Positions 45,102 through 54,774 of a DNA stretch of 64,000 nucleotides are shown one piece after another. The notes beneath the pieces were generated by a model. The model had not been told where the DNA came from. It saw nothing but the letters and a program-made list of their open reading frames with translations, and did not search any database. The translations under genes were made by a program, and so were the position numbers. Origin of the DNA: Aequorivita sp. (GTDB lineage Bacteria; Bacteroidota; Bacteroidia; Flavobacteriales; Flavobacteriaceae); the NCBI GenBank assembly GCA_024637015.1, contig JAGXGE010000015.1:1-64000 (forward strand), given 5' to 3'. How positions within the stretch are numbered: the first letter of the stretch is position 1; each line of letters begins with the position of its first letter.

Positions 45102-48100
45102 ATGATGAAGTTTTACCTGTTAGTTTCTTTCCTTTTTATTGCGGCCATTGGCCATGCGCAGGATATTTCTTCAAACTATCGGGAAAAGAAAGTTGCGGTG
45201 AAAGACACCGTTGTTTTGGACAGTGTGAGCATTAATCCAAAACGGTTTGCCATTCTCGATAAAGATGGAAATTCACCGAATCCTTTCAGCTATCGGATAG
45301 ATTTTAAAAAAGGCATTATTATCTTTTCCGAAGAATTGCAACAGCAGCAGGATTCGCTAACTATTCAATATCTGAGGTATCCAGATTTTTTAACGCGAGA
45401 TTATTTCGCGCTCGACCCTAAAATTATTGTTGAAAATACTGGAAAAATTGATAAACTATATTCGCTGCAGGAAAGCACAAACCAAAGCACTTTTACTCCT
45501 TTTGATGGTCTGAATACCTCAGGAAGTATTTCACGCGGAATTACCATTGGGAACAATCAAAACGCAGTGGTAAACAGTGAATTGGATTTACAAATTATTG
45601 GAAAACTGAGCGATAAAGTCTCAATTCGTGCTTCTATTCAAGATTCCAATATTCCGGCACAGGAAGGTGGTTATTCGCAAAGCTTGAATGAATTTGACCA
45701 GATTTTTATTGAGCTTTATGGAGATGATTGGAACATTCGCGCAGGTGATATTGATTTGCAAAACAACAATAGTTATTTCGGAAGATTTACTAAAAAAGTG
45801 CAGGGAATTTCCCTTGGCGGAACTTTTAATAATGAAGACGGTTCCAAAATTTCAGCCTTTGCATCTGGAGCTTTGGTACGAGGTGTTTTTTCTAAAAGTG
45901 AATTTGTTGGACAGGAAGGAAATCAAGGGCCGTATAAATTGGTTGGTCCCAACGGTGAACTATATATTTTAGTGGTTTCTGGTAGCGAACGGGTTTATGT
46001 GAACGGCTTGCTTTTAAATCGTGGCGAAAATGAAGATTATGTTATTGATTATAACGCAGGTGAAATAAAATTCAATCCTACATATCCAATAACGAGTAAT
46101 ATGCGGATTAAGGTGGAATATCAATATACCGATAGAAGCTACACGCGTTTCATTGGCTACGGCGGCGGAAATTATTCCAGTGAAAATTTGGATTTGGGTG
46201 TATATGTTTATTCCGAAAACGATGCTAAAAACCAGCCGCTTCAACAAAACCTTTCCGAAGAGCAGGTGGCTATTTTGCAGGCTGCGGGTGATGATCGCGA
46301 TTTAATGAACGCTCCTTCAGCCGTGTCCGACACCTATTCCGAAAACAAAATTCTTTATAAAAAGGAAAGCATAAATGGTGAAGATATTTTTGTGTTTTCA
46401 AACAATCCCAACGACGAACTTTTCAGTGTTCGTTTTTCCCTTGTTGGCAACAATAATGGTGATTATGTGATAAGCGACACCAATGCTATCAGCCGTATTT
46501 TTGAGTATGTGGCTCCAGTAAACGGAGTAAGGCAGGGTAATTATGAGCCCATTATTCGCCTAAATGCTCCTATAAAAATTCAAGTTGGTGGCTTAAATGG
46601 AAGCTTTCATCCTTCGGAAAAATCGCGTATCGATTTTGAAGTTGCGGGAAGCAAAAACGATCTCAATCTTTTTAGTGATATTGACGACAATAATAATGAT
46701 GGTTTTGCAGGAAGATTAGCATTCAAACAACGCGTTTTGACAACAGCCGACACGCTGAAAGTAGATGCTTTTGGTTCTTTGGATTTTGTTCAAAGAGACT
46801 TTAGAACCGTTGAAAGGCTTTATAATATTGAGTTTAACAGAGATTGGAATCTTGTAAACCCAATGGGAAACCAAAGCTTTGTGATTTCCGGAGTTGAGAT
46901 TTCGCATCCAAAAATTGGTGGTGGCCGTTACGAGTTTCAAAATTTAAATTATACTGAAAATTTCAACGGTACACGACATGTGATTACTTCGGAATTAAAA
47001 CTGAAAAAACTGAAATTGCTAACTTACGGAAGCTATTTGAACAGCAAGGCAAATTCAATTTCCTCAAAATTCTTCCGATTAAATAACATTACAACCTATT
47101 CTTTTGAAAAGGCTTGGGCTGGCGGAAAAGTTGCGTTGGAAGACAATCGAATAAAAGATATTTCACGCGATAGCATTTCGCCCATAAGTCAGAAATTTAG
47201 TTCTTTTGAAGTCTTTTCAGGTATCGGTGATAGTACCAAAGTTTTTGTGGAAGCAGGTTATCAGTTCCGTGTGAATGACAGTGTTCGGAATAATTTACTT
47301 CAAAAAGTGAATTCATCAAATACCTATTATTTAAAATCGCGACTTATAAATACTGAAAACACGCAGCTTTCAGCGTTTGCGAATTACAGAACTTTAAAAT
47401 ATGAGCCTTTTTTAAGTGATGGAACCGGCATAAACAATCCTACGCCGCCTATAAATATTGCTCGCGAAACTGAGCGCTCCTTGAATTCAAGAATTTTATA
47501 CAATCAAACTTTGTTTGATGGTGGAGTGCGGTGGAACACCACTTTGGAATCTAATAATGGGGTTATTCCGCAACAGGAATTTACGTATATAAAAACAGAT
47601 GCGGGTCAGGGCGTTTACACTTGGATTGATTACAACAATAACGGAGTTCAGGAATTGGAAGAATTTGAAGTGGCACAGTTTCAGGATCAAGCGGAATACA
47701 TCCGAATTTTGCTTCCAAATCAGGTATTCCTAAAAATAAGAGAAAACAAATTCAGTCAGATCCTCACATTAAACCCGCAAAATTGGTCAAATAAAGAAGG
47801 ATTTAAAAAAGTGCTGTCACATTTTTATAATCAGACTTCCTATGTTTTGGATCGAAAGGTGAAGCGAAAAAAAGATGGCTTTAACATAAATCCTTTTGAA
47901 GATGGCGGGAACGATCAGCTGGGACTCACGCTGAATTTTAGAAATGCTTTGTTTTTCAATCGAGGGAAGCAACATTTAACCACGAGTTACACCTTTATTT
48001 CCACTTCCAGCGACAATCTACTTGCCACGGGTTTACAGCGCAGTGAACTGAAGAGCCATCAATTGAACTTCAATCATAAGTTTTGGGAAAGTTGGTTGCT

Positions 48101-48569
48101 GAATTTAAAAGGCGCTACAGGAAGCAATAAAAGCCTTTCAGAAAATTTTGCGAATCGAAATTATCGTTTGGATTCGTATGAATTTAATCCAAAAATTTCT
48201 TATTTGCTCAGCCAGCAGACGCGTTTTGATGTGTTTTATGAATTTAAAAATCAAGACAACCAATTGGGCGAGATGGAAAAATTAAACCAACAAACCTTGG
48301 GCTTTTCTTTTGCATATACAAATGCCGAAAAAGTTTCAATAAATGGCGAATTCAATTATATAGACAACAAGTTTGAAGGCAGTGCTTTTTCACCCGTAGC
48401 CTATCAGATGTTGGAAGGCTTGCAGCCTGGGACCAATTTTACGTGGCGATTACTTTTTCAGAAACGAATAACTAAATATTTAGACGCCAACCTTTCCTAT
48501 TTCGGAAGAAAAAGTGAAACCACCAAAACAGTGCATACGGGCAGTATTCAGTTGCGGGCGTATTTTTAA
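45102..48569 (+). CDS. Large predicted outer-membrane beta-barrel protein, function unknown
   Basis: 1,155 residues from the start that gives a signal peptide (MMKFYLLVSFLFIAAIGHAQ). An N-terminal beta-sandwich part (about 20-150) leads to a segment of characteristic sequence (GSISRGITIGNNQNAVVNSE, 146-165; IQDSNIPAQEGGYS; FFGRFTKKVQGISLGG-like). From there to the end, alternating amphipathic strands with aromatic girdles dominate, ending SIQLRAYF with a terminal Phe, typical of an outer-membrane barrel recognised by BAM. It is not SprA (about 2,300 residues) and lacks a TonB-dependent plug. I recall uncharacterised homologs in other Flavobacteriia. It is divergent from xth. Confidence 0.7.
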   Translation: MMKFYLLVSFLFIAAIGHAQDISSNYREKKVAVKDTVVLDSVSINPKRFAILDKDGNSPNPFSYRIDFKKGIIIFSEELQQQQDSLTIQYLRYPDFLTRDYFALDPKIIVENTGKIDKLYSLQESTNQSTFTPFDGLNTSGSISRGITIGNNQNAVVNSELDLQIIGKLSDKVSIRASIQDSNIPAQEGGYSQSLNEFDQIFIELYGDDWNIRAGDIDLQNNNSYFGRFTKKVQGISLGGTFNNEDGSKISAFASGALVRGVFSKSEFVGQEGNQGPYKLVGPNGELYILVVSGSERVYVNGLLLNRGENEDYVIDYNAGEIKFNPTYPITSNMRIKVEYQYTDRSYTRFIGYGGGNYSSENLDLGVYVYSENDAKNQPLQQNLSEEQVAILQAAGDDRDLMNAPSAVSDTYSENKILYKKESINGEDIFVFSNNPNDELFSVRFSLVGNNNGDYVISDTNAISRIFEYVAPVNGVRQGNYEPIIRLNAPIKIQVGGLNGSFHPSEKSRIDFEVAGSKNDLNLFSDIDDNNNDGFAGRLAFKQRVLTTADTLKVDAFGSLDFVQRDFRTVERLYNIEFNRDWNLVNPMGNQSFVISGVEISHPKIGGGRYEFQNLNYTENFNGTRHVITSELKLKKLKLLTYGSYLNSKANSISSKFFRLNNITTYSFEKAWAGGKVALEDNRIKDISRDSISPISQKFSSFEVFSGIGDSTKVFVEAGYQFRVNDSVRNNLLQKVNSSNTYYLKSRLINTENTQLSAFANYRTLKYEPFLSDGTGINNPTPPINIARETERSLNSRILYNQTLFDGGVRWNTTLESNNGVIPQQEFTYIKTDAGQGVYTWIDYNNNGVQELEEFEVAQFQDQAEYIRILLPNQVFLKIRENKFSQILTLNPQNWSNKEGFKKVLSHFYNQTSYVLDRKVKRKKDGFNINPFEDGGNDQLGLTLNFRNALFFNRGKQHLTTSYTFISTSSDNLLATGLQRSELKSHQLNFNHKFWESWLLNLKGATGSNKSLSENFANRNYRLDSYEFNPKISYLLSQQTRFDVFYEFKNQDNQLGEMEKLNQQTLGFSFAYTNAEKVSINGEFNYIDNKFEGSAFSPVAYQMLEGLQPGTNFTWRLLFQKRITKYLDANLSYFGRKSETTKTVHTGSIQLRAYF

Positions 48570-48606
48570 TTTTGTACCTTCATAAATCAATTCTAAAAAA
48601 TAGAAA

Positions 48607-49005
48607 ATGTTTTTAAAAATAGGACTTGCAATCATTTCAACCTTAATTCTTTCCTGTGGCACCACAGAAAAGAAAACCCAAACTACTTCCACTTCTGAAA
48701 CAACGACAAGCTCGGAAACCACTTCAACCACTTCAACCACTGAAACAATGGATCCAAAAAAAATGATGGCAGCAGGCTACTTGCTGGGAACCATAGTATA
48801 TTCTGACAAAGAAGGTGATTGTCCTTATACCATACAGATGCCGGGCGATAAAATGGAGTTTTACTATTTGGACCCTATAAATTTGGAAGAAACTTATAAA
48901 AAAGATGGGCTAAAAGTGTGGATTAAATTTGCGGGTTTGCGCAGAATGAACCGTTGTGATAAAGCTACTCCAGCAGAAATTATCGACATAAAAAAAGGAG
49001 GATAA
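48607..49005 (+). CDS. Small lipoprotein with Ser/Thr-rich linker
   Basis: 132 residues with a lipobox at residues 14-17 (ILSC). Residues 18-48 are almost all Ser, Thr and Glu (TSTSETTTSSETTSTTST), a flexible linker that partly comes from repeated 9-base acttcaacc units. The globular part (about 50-132) holds two cysteines (C73 and C116) that could form a disulfide, and a strand KDGLKVWIKFAGLR like OB-fold or NigD-type lipoproteins. Function unknown. A terminator hairpin overlaps its last codons. Confidence 0.72.
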   Translation: MFLKIGLAIISTLILSCGTTEKKTQTTSTSETTTSSETTSTTSTTETMDPKKMMAAGYLLGTIVYSDKEGDCPYTIQMPGDKMEFYYLDPINLEETYKKDGLKVWIKFAGLRRMNRCDKATPAEIIDIKKGG

Positions 49006-49025
49006 ATAAATATCCTCCCTTTTCA
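48997..49025. terminator. Bidirectional terminator between the lipoprotein gene and glyS
   Basis: An 8-base stem (48997-49004 with 49011-49018) with A/T runs on both sides; on the minus strand TTTTTT follows, for glyS. The left arm contains the last Gly codons and TAA of the lipoprotein gene. Confidence 0.8.
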
Positions 49026-49051
49026 AAATATAGAATTAACCACTTAAAATT

Positions 49052-50587
49052 TTAGGAAAGCCAATTTTTATATGAAATGGTCTCCTTCATTTTTTCTGAA
49101 ATTTTATCAATAGAAATACGTTCCTGTTCCATCGTGTCACGATAGCGTATGGTTACGGTATTGTCTTCAATAGTTTGATGATCGACGGTGATACAGAATG
49201 GAGTTCCAGCAGCATCCTGGCGACGGTAACGTCTTCCAACTGCATCTTTTTCGTCATAAATTACATTGTAATCCCATTGCAGATCGTCAATAATTTTTTG
49301 TGCAATTTCTGGTAAACCATCTCTTTTAATCAAAGGAAGAACTGCAGCTTTTACAGGGGCCAAAATGGCTGGTAGTTTTAAAACAGTACGCACACTTCCG
49401 TCTTCCAAAGTTTCATCTTGGAGCGAGTTACTTAAAACTGCTAAAAACATTCTATCTAAACCAATTGAGGTTTCTACTACATAAGGCACATAACTTTCAT
49501 TCATCTCATGATCGAAAAACTGTAATTTTTTTCCAGAGAATTTTTCGTGTGCTTTTAAGTCGAAATCGGTGCGGGAATGAATTCCTTCCAATTCTTTAAA
49601 ACCAAACGGAAAGTTGAACTCAATATCTGCTGCGGCGTTGGCGTAATGTGCCAGTTTTTCGTGATCGTGGAAACGGTAATTTTCTTCTCCCAGTCCTAAG
49701 GAAAGATGCCATTTTAAACGGGTTTCTTTCCAGTACTCATACCATTTTAGTTCTTCTCCCGGGCGAACAAAGAATTGCATTTCCATCTGTTCAAACTCCC
49801 GCATACGGAAGATGAACTGTCGTGCAACAATTTCGTTTCTAAAAGCTTTTCCAGTTTGGGCAATTCCGAAAGGAATTTTCATCCGTCCGCTTTTTTGAAC
49901 ATTCAAAAAGTTTACAAAAATACCTTGGGCAGTTTCGGGACGAAGATAAAGATCCATCGCACTATCTGCTGAAGCTCCCAATTTTGTTCCAAACATTAAG
50001 TTGAACTGTCTAACTTCGGTCCAGTTTCTTGAACCTGTATCGGGGTCGGCAATTTCAAGCTCTTCAATCAAAGCTTTCACGTCTGCCAAGTCTTCTTTTT
50101 CTAGCGATCGGGCCATTCGTTCTAAAACAGAACGCTGTTCTTCAAGATATTTAACAACTCGTGGATTGGTGGTTACAAATTGTTCTTCATCAAAACTGTC
50201 TCCAAAACGACCTTTTGCTTTTTCAATTTCCTTTTGGGCTTTTTGATATAACTTTTCAGCGTAATCTTCAATTAGCACATCAGCCCGGTAGCGTTTTTTG
50301 GAATCTTTATTGTCTATCAATGGGTCGTTGAAAGCATCAACGTGGCCGGAAGCCTTCCAAGTTGTTGGATGCATCAATATTGCGGAATCAATTCCCACGA
50401 TATTTTGGTGCATGTACACCATGCTTCGCCACCAATATTCTCGGATGTTTTTCTTTAATTCTACACCGTTTTGGGCGTAGTCGTAAACAGCGCTAAGGCC
50501 GTCATAGATTTCGCTGGATGCAAAAATATAACCGTACTCCTTTGCGTGAGATACTACTTTTTTGAATTGATCTTCGTTATTTGCCAT
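49052..50587 (-). CDS. glyS: Glycyl-tRNA synthetase (dimeric class II)
   Basis: A 511-residue enzyme from the start ATG at 50585-50587 (MANNEDQF); an earlier start 12 codons upstream lies in the promoter. It is the alpha-2 type, unlike the alpha2-beta2 enzyme of E. coli. Motif 2 is FRNEIVARQFIFRMREFEQME (in two parts) and motif 3 is ETSIGLDRMFLAVL. PETAQGIFVNFLNVQ is the family's glycine-site segment. The C-terminal anticodon-binding domain begins near 420 (LPAILAPVKAAVLPL). A -7 element ends only four bases before the ATG. Confidence 0.96.
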   Translation of the reverse strand: MANNEDQFKKVVSHAKEYGYIFASSEIYDGLSAVYDYAQNGVELKKNIREYWWRSMVYMHQNIVGIDSAILMHPTTWKASGHVDAFNDPLIDNKDSKKRYRADVLIEDYAEKLYQKAQKEIEKAKGRFGDSFDEEQFVTTNPRVVKYLEEQRSVLERMARSLEKEDLADVKALIEELEIADPDTGSRNWTEVRQFNLMFGTKLGASADSAMDLYLRPETAQGIFVNFLNVQKSGRMKIPFGIAQTGKAFRNEIVARQFIFRMREFEQMEMQFFVRPGEELKWYEYWKETRLKWHLSLGLGEENYRFHDHEKLAHYANAAADIEFNFPFGFKELEGIHSRTDFDLKAHEKFSGKKLQFFDHEMNESYVPYVVETSIGLDRMFLAVLSNSLQDETLEDGSVRTVLKLPAILAPVKAAVLPLIKRDGLPEIAQKIIDDLQWDYNVIYDEKDAVGRRYRRQDAAGTPFCITVDHQTIEDNTVTIRYRDTMEQERISIDKISEKMKETISYKNWLS

Positions 50588-50591
50588 AGCG

Positions 50592-50599
50592 CAAAAATA
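50592..50599 (-). promoter_or_regulatory. glyS -7 element TATTTTTG four bases before the ATG
   Basis: An exact TAnnTTTG match on the minus strand; CGCT separates it from the ATG, so the glyS message could be leaderless. The element lies in the T run of the preceding gene's terminator. No TTG is seen at -33. Confidence 0.5.
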
Positions 50600-50602
50600 A
50601 AA

Positions 50603-50631
50603 AAACCACCGTGATATGTTCACAGCGGTTT
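50603..50631 (-). terminator. Terminator of the coiled-coil membrane protein gene
   Basis: A 12-base stem with two mismatches (50603-50614 with 50620-50631), followed on the minus strand by TTTTTTTATTTTTG, which also contains the glyS -7 element. Confidence 0.7.
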
Positions 50632-50673
50632 CATTTATTTTATAATTTACTTAATCTTCGTATATAAATAAAC

Positions 50674-51561
50674 TTATTTCAGTTCCATTGTGGTTGTTGC
50701 AACTTGGTTGGCACCATCAAAAAGGTTGATAGTATATCTACCTTCTACTAGGTCAGATTCGGACGAGTTTACTAGAATACAAACGTCAAGTTCATCATTT
50801 TCATAAAATACATTTGTAGAAGCACTATAGTTAAGGTTTTTGTCCTCAAACGGTTTAACTACGTTATCACCCATCATTTTATTTTTTGGATTTATCACTT
50901 GAACATATAATATTCTGTCACCTTTTTGCGCAATTGCGTTGGGAGCCAATGTAAAACATGTTCTTATTTTGTCTGCACGACTGGCGCGTTTTGTATCAAC
51001 TACTTTTCCACTGTTTCTTATAATTACAGCTTCTCCACGCAGGTCAGTAGCTTTAACGATAGAACCTTTTTTAATGGTTTCATTCATTGCCATATTTTCT
51101 TGACTAACAGAATCTACCACCATTCGAGAGTTTGAGAGCTCCATTGAAGTACTGTCGCGTTCCATAGCAAGTTGTTTATTGGCTGCAATTAAACTGTCGG
51201 CACGCTTAAAGAGCATTGAGCGTTCTTGTTTAAGTTTGCCCACTTCGACTTTATATCGTTCTATTAGCCTAATGTTAGCTTGTGCATCTTTTACAGAATC
51301 CAAAAGAACGGTAATTCTTTCACGGGCAGCAAGTAAATCTTTGTCTTTAAGTTCGTTGTCTTTAATTACTTCATCATAGTTTGCAATTAGTCCTTCAAGT
51401 TCTTGTTCAATATCTGCTTTTTGCATCTCAAGATTTGATACTGTATTTTTACTATCATTGAATAGTGTTACGGTGTAAACCGCCAGGGCAATCAGCAAAA
51501 CAGAAAGAACTCCTATAAGGATCTTAAATTTGCCACTATTGTTTTCGTTTTCTGTACTCAT
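50674..51561 (-). CDS. Membrane-anchored coiled-coil protein, function unknown
   Basis: A 295-residue protein with a short cytoplasmic N-terminus, one transmembrane helix (about 13-33), a long coiled coil (about 36-165, with heptad-like Leu/Glu/Lys spacing) and a beta-rich C-terminal domain (about 175-295: RGEAVIIRNSGKVVDTKRA, DRILYVQVINPKN and NLFDGANQVATTTMEL). No enzymatic motif. Similar Flavobacteriia proteins carry a misleading label as chromosome-partitioning ParA; there is no P-loop here. It lies alone between glyS and the comF-like gene. Confidence 0.72.
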   Translation of the reverse strand: MSTENENNSGKFKILIGVLSVLLIALAVYTVTLFNDSKNTVSNLEMQKADIEQELEGLIANYDEVIKDNELKDKDLLAARERITVLLDSVKDAQANIRLIERYKVEVGKLKQERSMLFKRADSLIAANKQLAMERDSTSMELSNSRMVVDSVSQENMAMNETIKKGSIVKATDLRGEAVIIRNSGKVVDTKRASRADKIRTCFTLAPNAIAQKGDRILYVQVINPKNKMMGDNVVKPFEDKNLNYSASTNVFYENDELDVCILVNSSESDLVEGRYTINLFDGANQVATTTMELK

Positions 51562-51644
51562 AATTAATAAGTTAAGTTTAAGTGGTAAATGTAGGTAGGT
51601 ATTTCTTTAACAAACGTTTACAAAATGGTAAAAATTCTTAAAAT

Positions 51645-52307
51645 ATGTTAAATCTGCTTTTTCCTAAAACTTGTAATGGTTGTAAACAATCACTTTTAAA
51701 GGGTCAAGAGGTTTTGTGCGCAGAATGTATTCATTCCATTCCTTTGGCATCTTTTCACATAACTGGAAGCGATATGCTGAAAAATAAATTTTACGGAAGG
51801 TTTTTGGTCCAAAATGCAACAGCACTTATCAATTTTCAGAAAAGAGGAATTACCCAAGAATTGCTACATAATTTAAAATATCGCGGACAAAAAGAAATAA
51901 GTTTTTTCTTCGGAAGATGGTTGGGGGCAGAACTTTCAGAAATTCCAGCCTACCAAGAAATAGATTTGGTTATTCCAGTACCCTTGCATAAACAAAAACT
52001 AAAAAAACGCGGCTACAATCAAGTAGAAGGTTTTGGGAAAGAGATTGCTGTAGCTTTGAATATTCCCTATAAAGATGATATTTTAATAAAAGTTTCAAAA
52101 ACTGGTTCGCAGGTTTTTAAAACGCGAATGCTTCGTTTTGAGGCCGAAGAAGTGTTTACCGTTCAAAATTTGGAAGAAATAAATAACAAACATGTACTAT
52201 TGGTGGACGATATTATAACCACAGGCGCTACGCTTGAAAAATGTGCGCTGCAATTGCTGAAAGCTGAACATGTAAGCATCAGTATCGCTACAATTGCAAC
52301 AACGTAA
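51645..52307 (+). CDS. comF: ComF family phosphoribosyltransferase-like protein
   Basis: 220 residues. The N-terminal four-Cys zinc finger comprises C10 and C13 (CNGC) and C25 and C28 (CAEC). The C-terminal type I PRTase domain has the PRPP loop VLLVDDIITTGATLEKCA (about 185-202). KKRGYNQVEGFGKEIA is another family motif. In Gram-positive and Gram-negative transformable bacteria ComF helps DNA uptake or processing; the reaction is uncertain. No other competence genes are near. The start is ATG 51645. Confidence 0.88.
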   Translation: MLNLLFPKTCNGCKQSLLKGQEVLCAECIHSIPLASFHITGSDMLKNKFYGRFLVQNATALINFQKRGITQELLHNLKYRGQKEISFFFGRWLGAELSEIPAYQEIDLVIPVPLHKQKLKKRGYNQVEGFGKEIAVALNIPYKDDILIKVSKTGSQVFKTRMLRFEAEEVFTVQNLEEINNKHVLLVDDIITTGATLEKCALQLLKAEHVSISIATIATT

Positions 52308-52384
52308 AGTATTTCCAAATAGTAAAATGTTATTGTTTATTTTTGAAACCGAAACCTATCATTAAGTAATTTTAATAGCACTCA

Positions 52385-53989
52385 GTGAAACACCGCCTTC
52401 TTTATATTCCCATTGCATTTTTATTTATGCTTTCTTTTGTGGACTGCGCAAAAAAAGGAACACCCTCTGGTGGCCCACGAGATACTATTCCGCCGATGAT
52501 TGTGAATAGTAACCCAGAAAATTACAGCATTAACTTTACTGACAACGAAATTGAAATTCGTTTTGATGAATACATAAAGCTTAAAGAAATCAATAAGGAA
52601 TTGATTATTTCACCACCGATGAAATTTGCACCAGTCATTACTCCTTTGAGTACCTCAAAAACGCTGAAGATAAAATTGATAGATACTTTAAAGCCCAATA
52701 CAACCTATTCTTTCAACTTTGGGAACAGTATTGTAGACAATAATGAGGAAAATAAATTTGATTATTTTAAGTATATTTTCTCAACTGGAAGTTATATCGA
52801 TAGCTTAAAACTTTCTGGAAAAGTAAAAGATGCACAACTTATTGCGCCGGAAATTCCGACTACGGTAATGCTTTATGAAGTGAACGAAACCTTTACCGAT
52901 TCCTTGATCTATTCTGAAAAACCAACTTACGTAACCGTAACCAAAGATAGCACTGGCACATTCGAGCTGAGCAATTTAAAGGAAGGAAAGTATCTGCTTT
53001 TAGCGCTGAAAGAAAAAAATAACGATTACATTTTTCAGCCACAAAACGATAAAATTGGTTTTGTGAAGCAATTAATTACGCTCCCCACAGATTCAACATA
53101 TACGCTTGCGCTTTTCAAAGAAACCCCAGATTATAAATTTGCACGACCTAGTCAAGTGGGCAAAAATCATATTGTGTTTGGTTATCAGGGGCGCGCGGAC
53201 AGTTTAGGCATTGAAGTGCTTTCTCAAGTGCCGGAAGATTACGTTTCAACTGTTTTTAAAGACGAAAAGAAAGACACGCTCCATTATTGGTTTAAACCCG
53301 CAATTGAAAAAGATTCGTTGATATTTAAAGTCGCCAACGGAAATATTATTGATACAGCCACTGTGCGAATGCGCGAACTTTTTAAAGATTCCCTGAAAAT
53401 TTCGGCACTAAAAACGGGAACGCTTAAATTAAAAGATACTTTTAAATTGCGAGCCAACACACCACTGGTTTCTTTTGATGCTGAAAAATTTCAAGTGATG
53501 GCGAAAGATTCTTCGTTTGTGGAAGCCACTGTAAAATTGAATAAAGAATACAATTGGGCTGAAGTAATTTTTCCGAAGAAAGAAGACCAAAGCTACTTAG
53601 TGAAGGTTTTTCCAGGAGCGTTGACAGGTTTTTTCGAAACGAGCAATGACACCGTCCAATTTAATGTGAATACTCGACTTACTTCAGATTATGGCACACT
53701 GAATCTAACCTTGATGAATATAAACCGATTTCCAGTAATTGTGCAAATGGTGGACAGTAAGTACAATATTGTTGGAGAAGAGTATTTAAACGAAAACAAA
53801 CCCGTATTCTTCGATGCACTTTCCCCAGACAAATATTTTTTAAGAATAATTTACGACGATAACGAAAACGGTAGATGGGACACAGGAAGTTTTCTAAACC
53901 GTTTGGAGCCCGAAAAAATTATTTATTATCCCAAGCAAATTGAAGTACGTGCCAATTGGAGTTTGAATGAAACGTTTACGTTAAAGTAA
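52385..53989 (+). CDS. Ig-like (SbsA/Big_5) lipoprotein
   Basis: 534 residues with a lipobox at residues 19-22 (FVDC) and start GTG 52385. The segment AKKGTPSGGPRDTIPPMIV (23-41) is a strong marker of a Bacteroidota family in which one SbsA-type Ig-like domain (about 35-140) follows the lipid anchor. SYIDSLKLSGKVKDAQ begins a second beta-domain, and the C-terminal part has DDNENGRWDTGSFLNRLEPE (485-ish). These proteins are thought to lie on the outer membrane; function unknown. Its 3' end overlaps the convergent amidase gene by 14 bases. Confidence 0.8.
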   Translation: MKHRLLYIPIAFLFMLSFVDCAKKGTPSGGPRDTIPPMIVNSNPENYSINFTDNEIEIRFDEYIKLKEINKELIISPPMKFAPVITPLSTSKTLKIKLIDTLKPNTTYSFNFGNSIVDNNEENKFDYFKYIFSTGSYIDSLKLSGKVKDAQLIAPEIPTTVMLYEVNETFTDSLIYSEKPTYVTVTKDSTGTFELSNLKEGKYLLLALKEKNNDYIFQPQNDKIGFVKQLITLPTDSTYTLALFKETPDYKFARPSQVGKNHIVFGYQGRADSLGIEVLSQVPEDYVSTVFKDEKKDTLHYWFKPAIEKDSLIFKVANGNIIDTATVRMRELFKDSLKISALKTGTLKLKDTFKLRANTPLVSFDAEKFQVMAKDSSFVEATVKLNKEYNWAEVIFPKKEDQSYLVKVFPGALTGFFETSNDTVQFNVNTRLTSDYGTLNLTLMNINRFPVIVQMVDSKYNIVGEEYLNENKPVFFDALSPDKYFLRIIYDDNENGRWDTGSFLNRLEPEKIIYYPKQIEVRANWSLNETFTLK

Positions 53990-54752
53990 AATGATCGCGA
54001 TCGTTCAAAAACTGCAAATGCTTGCGGTTGGTAGCAATATGTTCTTTTTCTAAAACTACCGTTTCGGTAAATTCATCAAGACCCGAAGAGGAAATCTGCT
54101 TACCCAAAACGTCGTAGACTGCTGAATGACCAATATATTCGTGGCCGTTGCCATCAAACCCAACTCGGTTTACACCTATGCAATACGTCATATTTTCAAT
54201 AGCTCGGGCGCGAAGTAACGTGTCCCAAGCAAGGGTGCGAACTTTAGGCCAGTTTGCAACATAAATCAACACGTCATAGTCTTCCGTATTCCTTGCCCAA
54301 ACAGGAAAGCGCAGATCATAACAAACCAAGGGGCAGATTTTCCAACCTTTGTAATCAACAATCAAACGCTTGGTTCCAGCGTCATAAGTTTCGTTCTCCC
54401 TTGCTAAAGTAAAGGTGTGTTTTTTGTCATATTTTTCATAACTCCCATCGGGAAATACAAAAAACATGCGATTGAAAAATTTATCGTCTTCAGAAATAAT
54501 TACACTTCCGGTTATCGCACAATTTTTTTTCTTTGCTTCGGAAATCATCCATTTTAGTGTTTCTCCATTGTTTGGTTCGGAAAGTCTTTTGGCTTTCATT
54601 GAAAAACCGGTAGAAAACATTTCGGGAAGAACAATCAAATCCGTTTCACTTTCAATAAGCTGTATTTTTTCTGAAAACATTTTGCGATTGGCTTCCGCAT
54701 TTTCCCAATGCAGCTCACTTTGAATGATTGTAATTTTAAGATTCTCTTTCAA
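53976..54752 (-). CDS. Nitrilase-family amidase (omega-amidase-like)
   Basis: A 258-residue carbon-nitrogen hydrolase. The catalytic triad is E44 (VLPEMFSTGF), K110 (YDKKHTF) and C144 (LVCYDLRFPVW). The length and YDLRFPVWARN context resemble omega-amidase (Nit2/YafV type), which hydrolyses alpha-ketoglutaramate or alpha-ketosuccinamate made by aminotransferases. A methionine-type aminotransferase gene lies 3 kb away on the same strand, the partner YafV-like enzymes often have, which supports this but does not prove it. It follows the ankyrin gene by 22 bases. Confidence 0.87.
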   Translation of the reverse strand: MKENLKITIIQSELHWENAEANRKMFSEKIQLIESETDLIVLPEMFSTGFSMKAKRLSEPNNGETLKWMISEAKKKNCAITGSVIISEDDKFFNRMFFVFPDGSYEKYDKKHTFTLARENETYDAGTKRLIVDYKGWKICPLVCYDLRFPVWARNTEDYDVLIYVANWPKVRTLAWDTLLRARAIENMTYCIGVNRVGFDGNGHEYIGHSAVYDVLGKQISSSGLDEFTETVVLEKEHIATNRKHLQFLNDRDHFTLT

Positions 54753-54774
54753 ATTGTATATTTTTCTTTATTTG

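Noticed and set aside
48480-48740. Minus-strand frame rich in Val and Glu
   Set aside because: It is the antisense reading of the Ser/Thr-rich linker of the lipoprotein gene and the end of the barrel gene.
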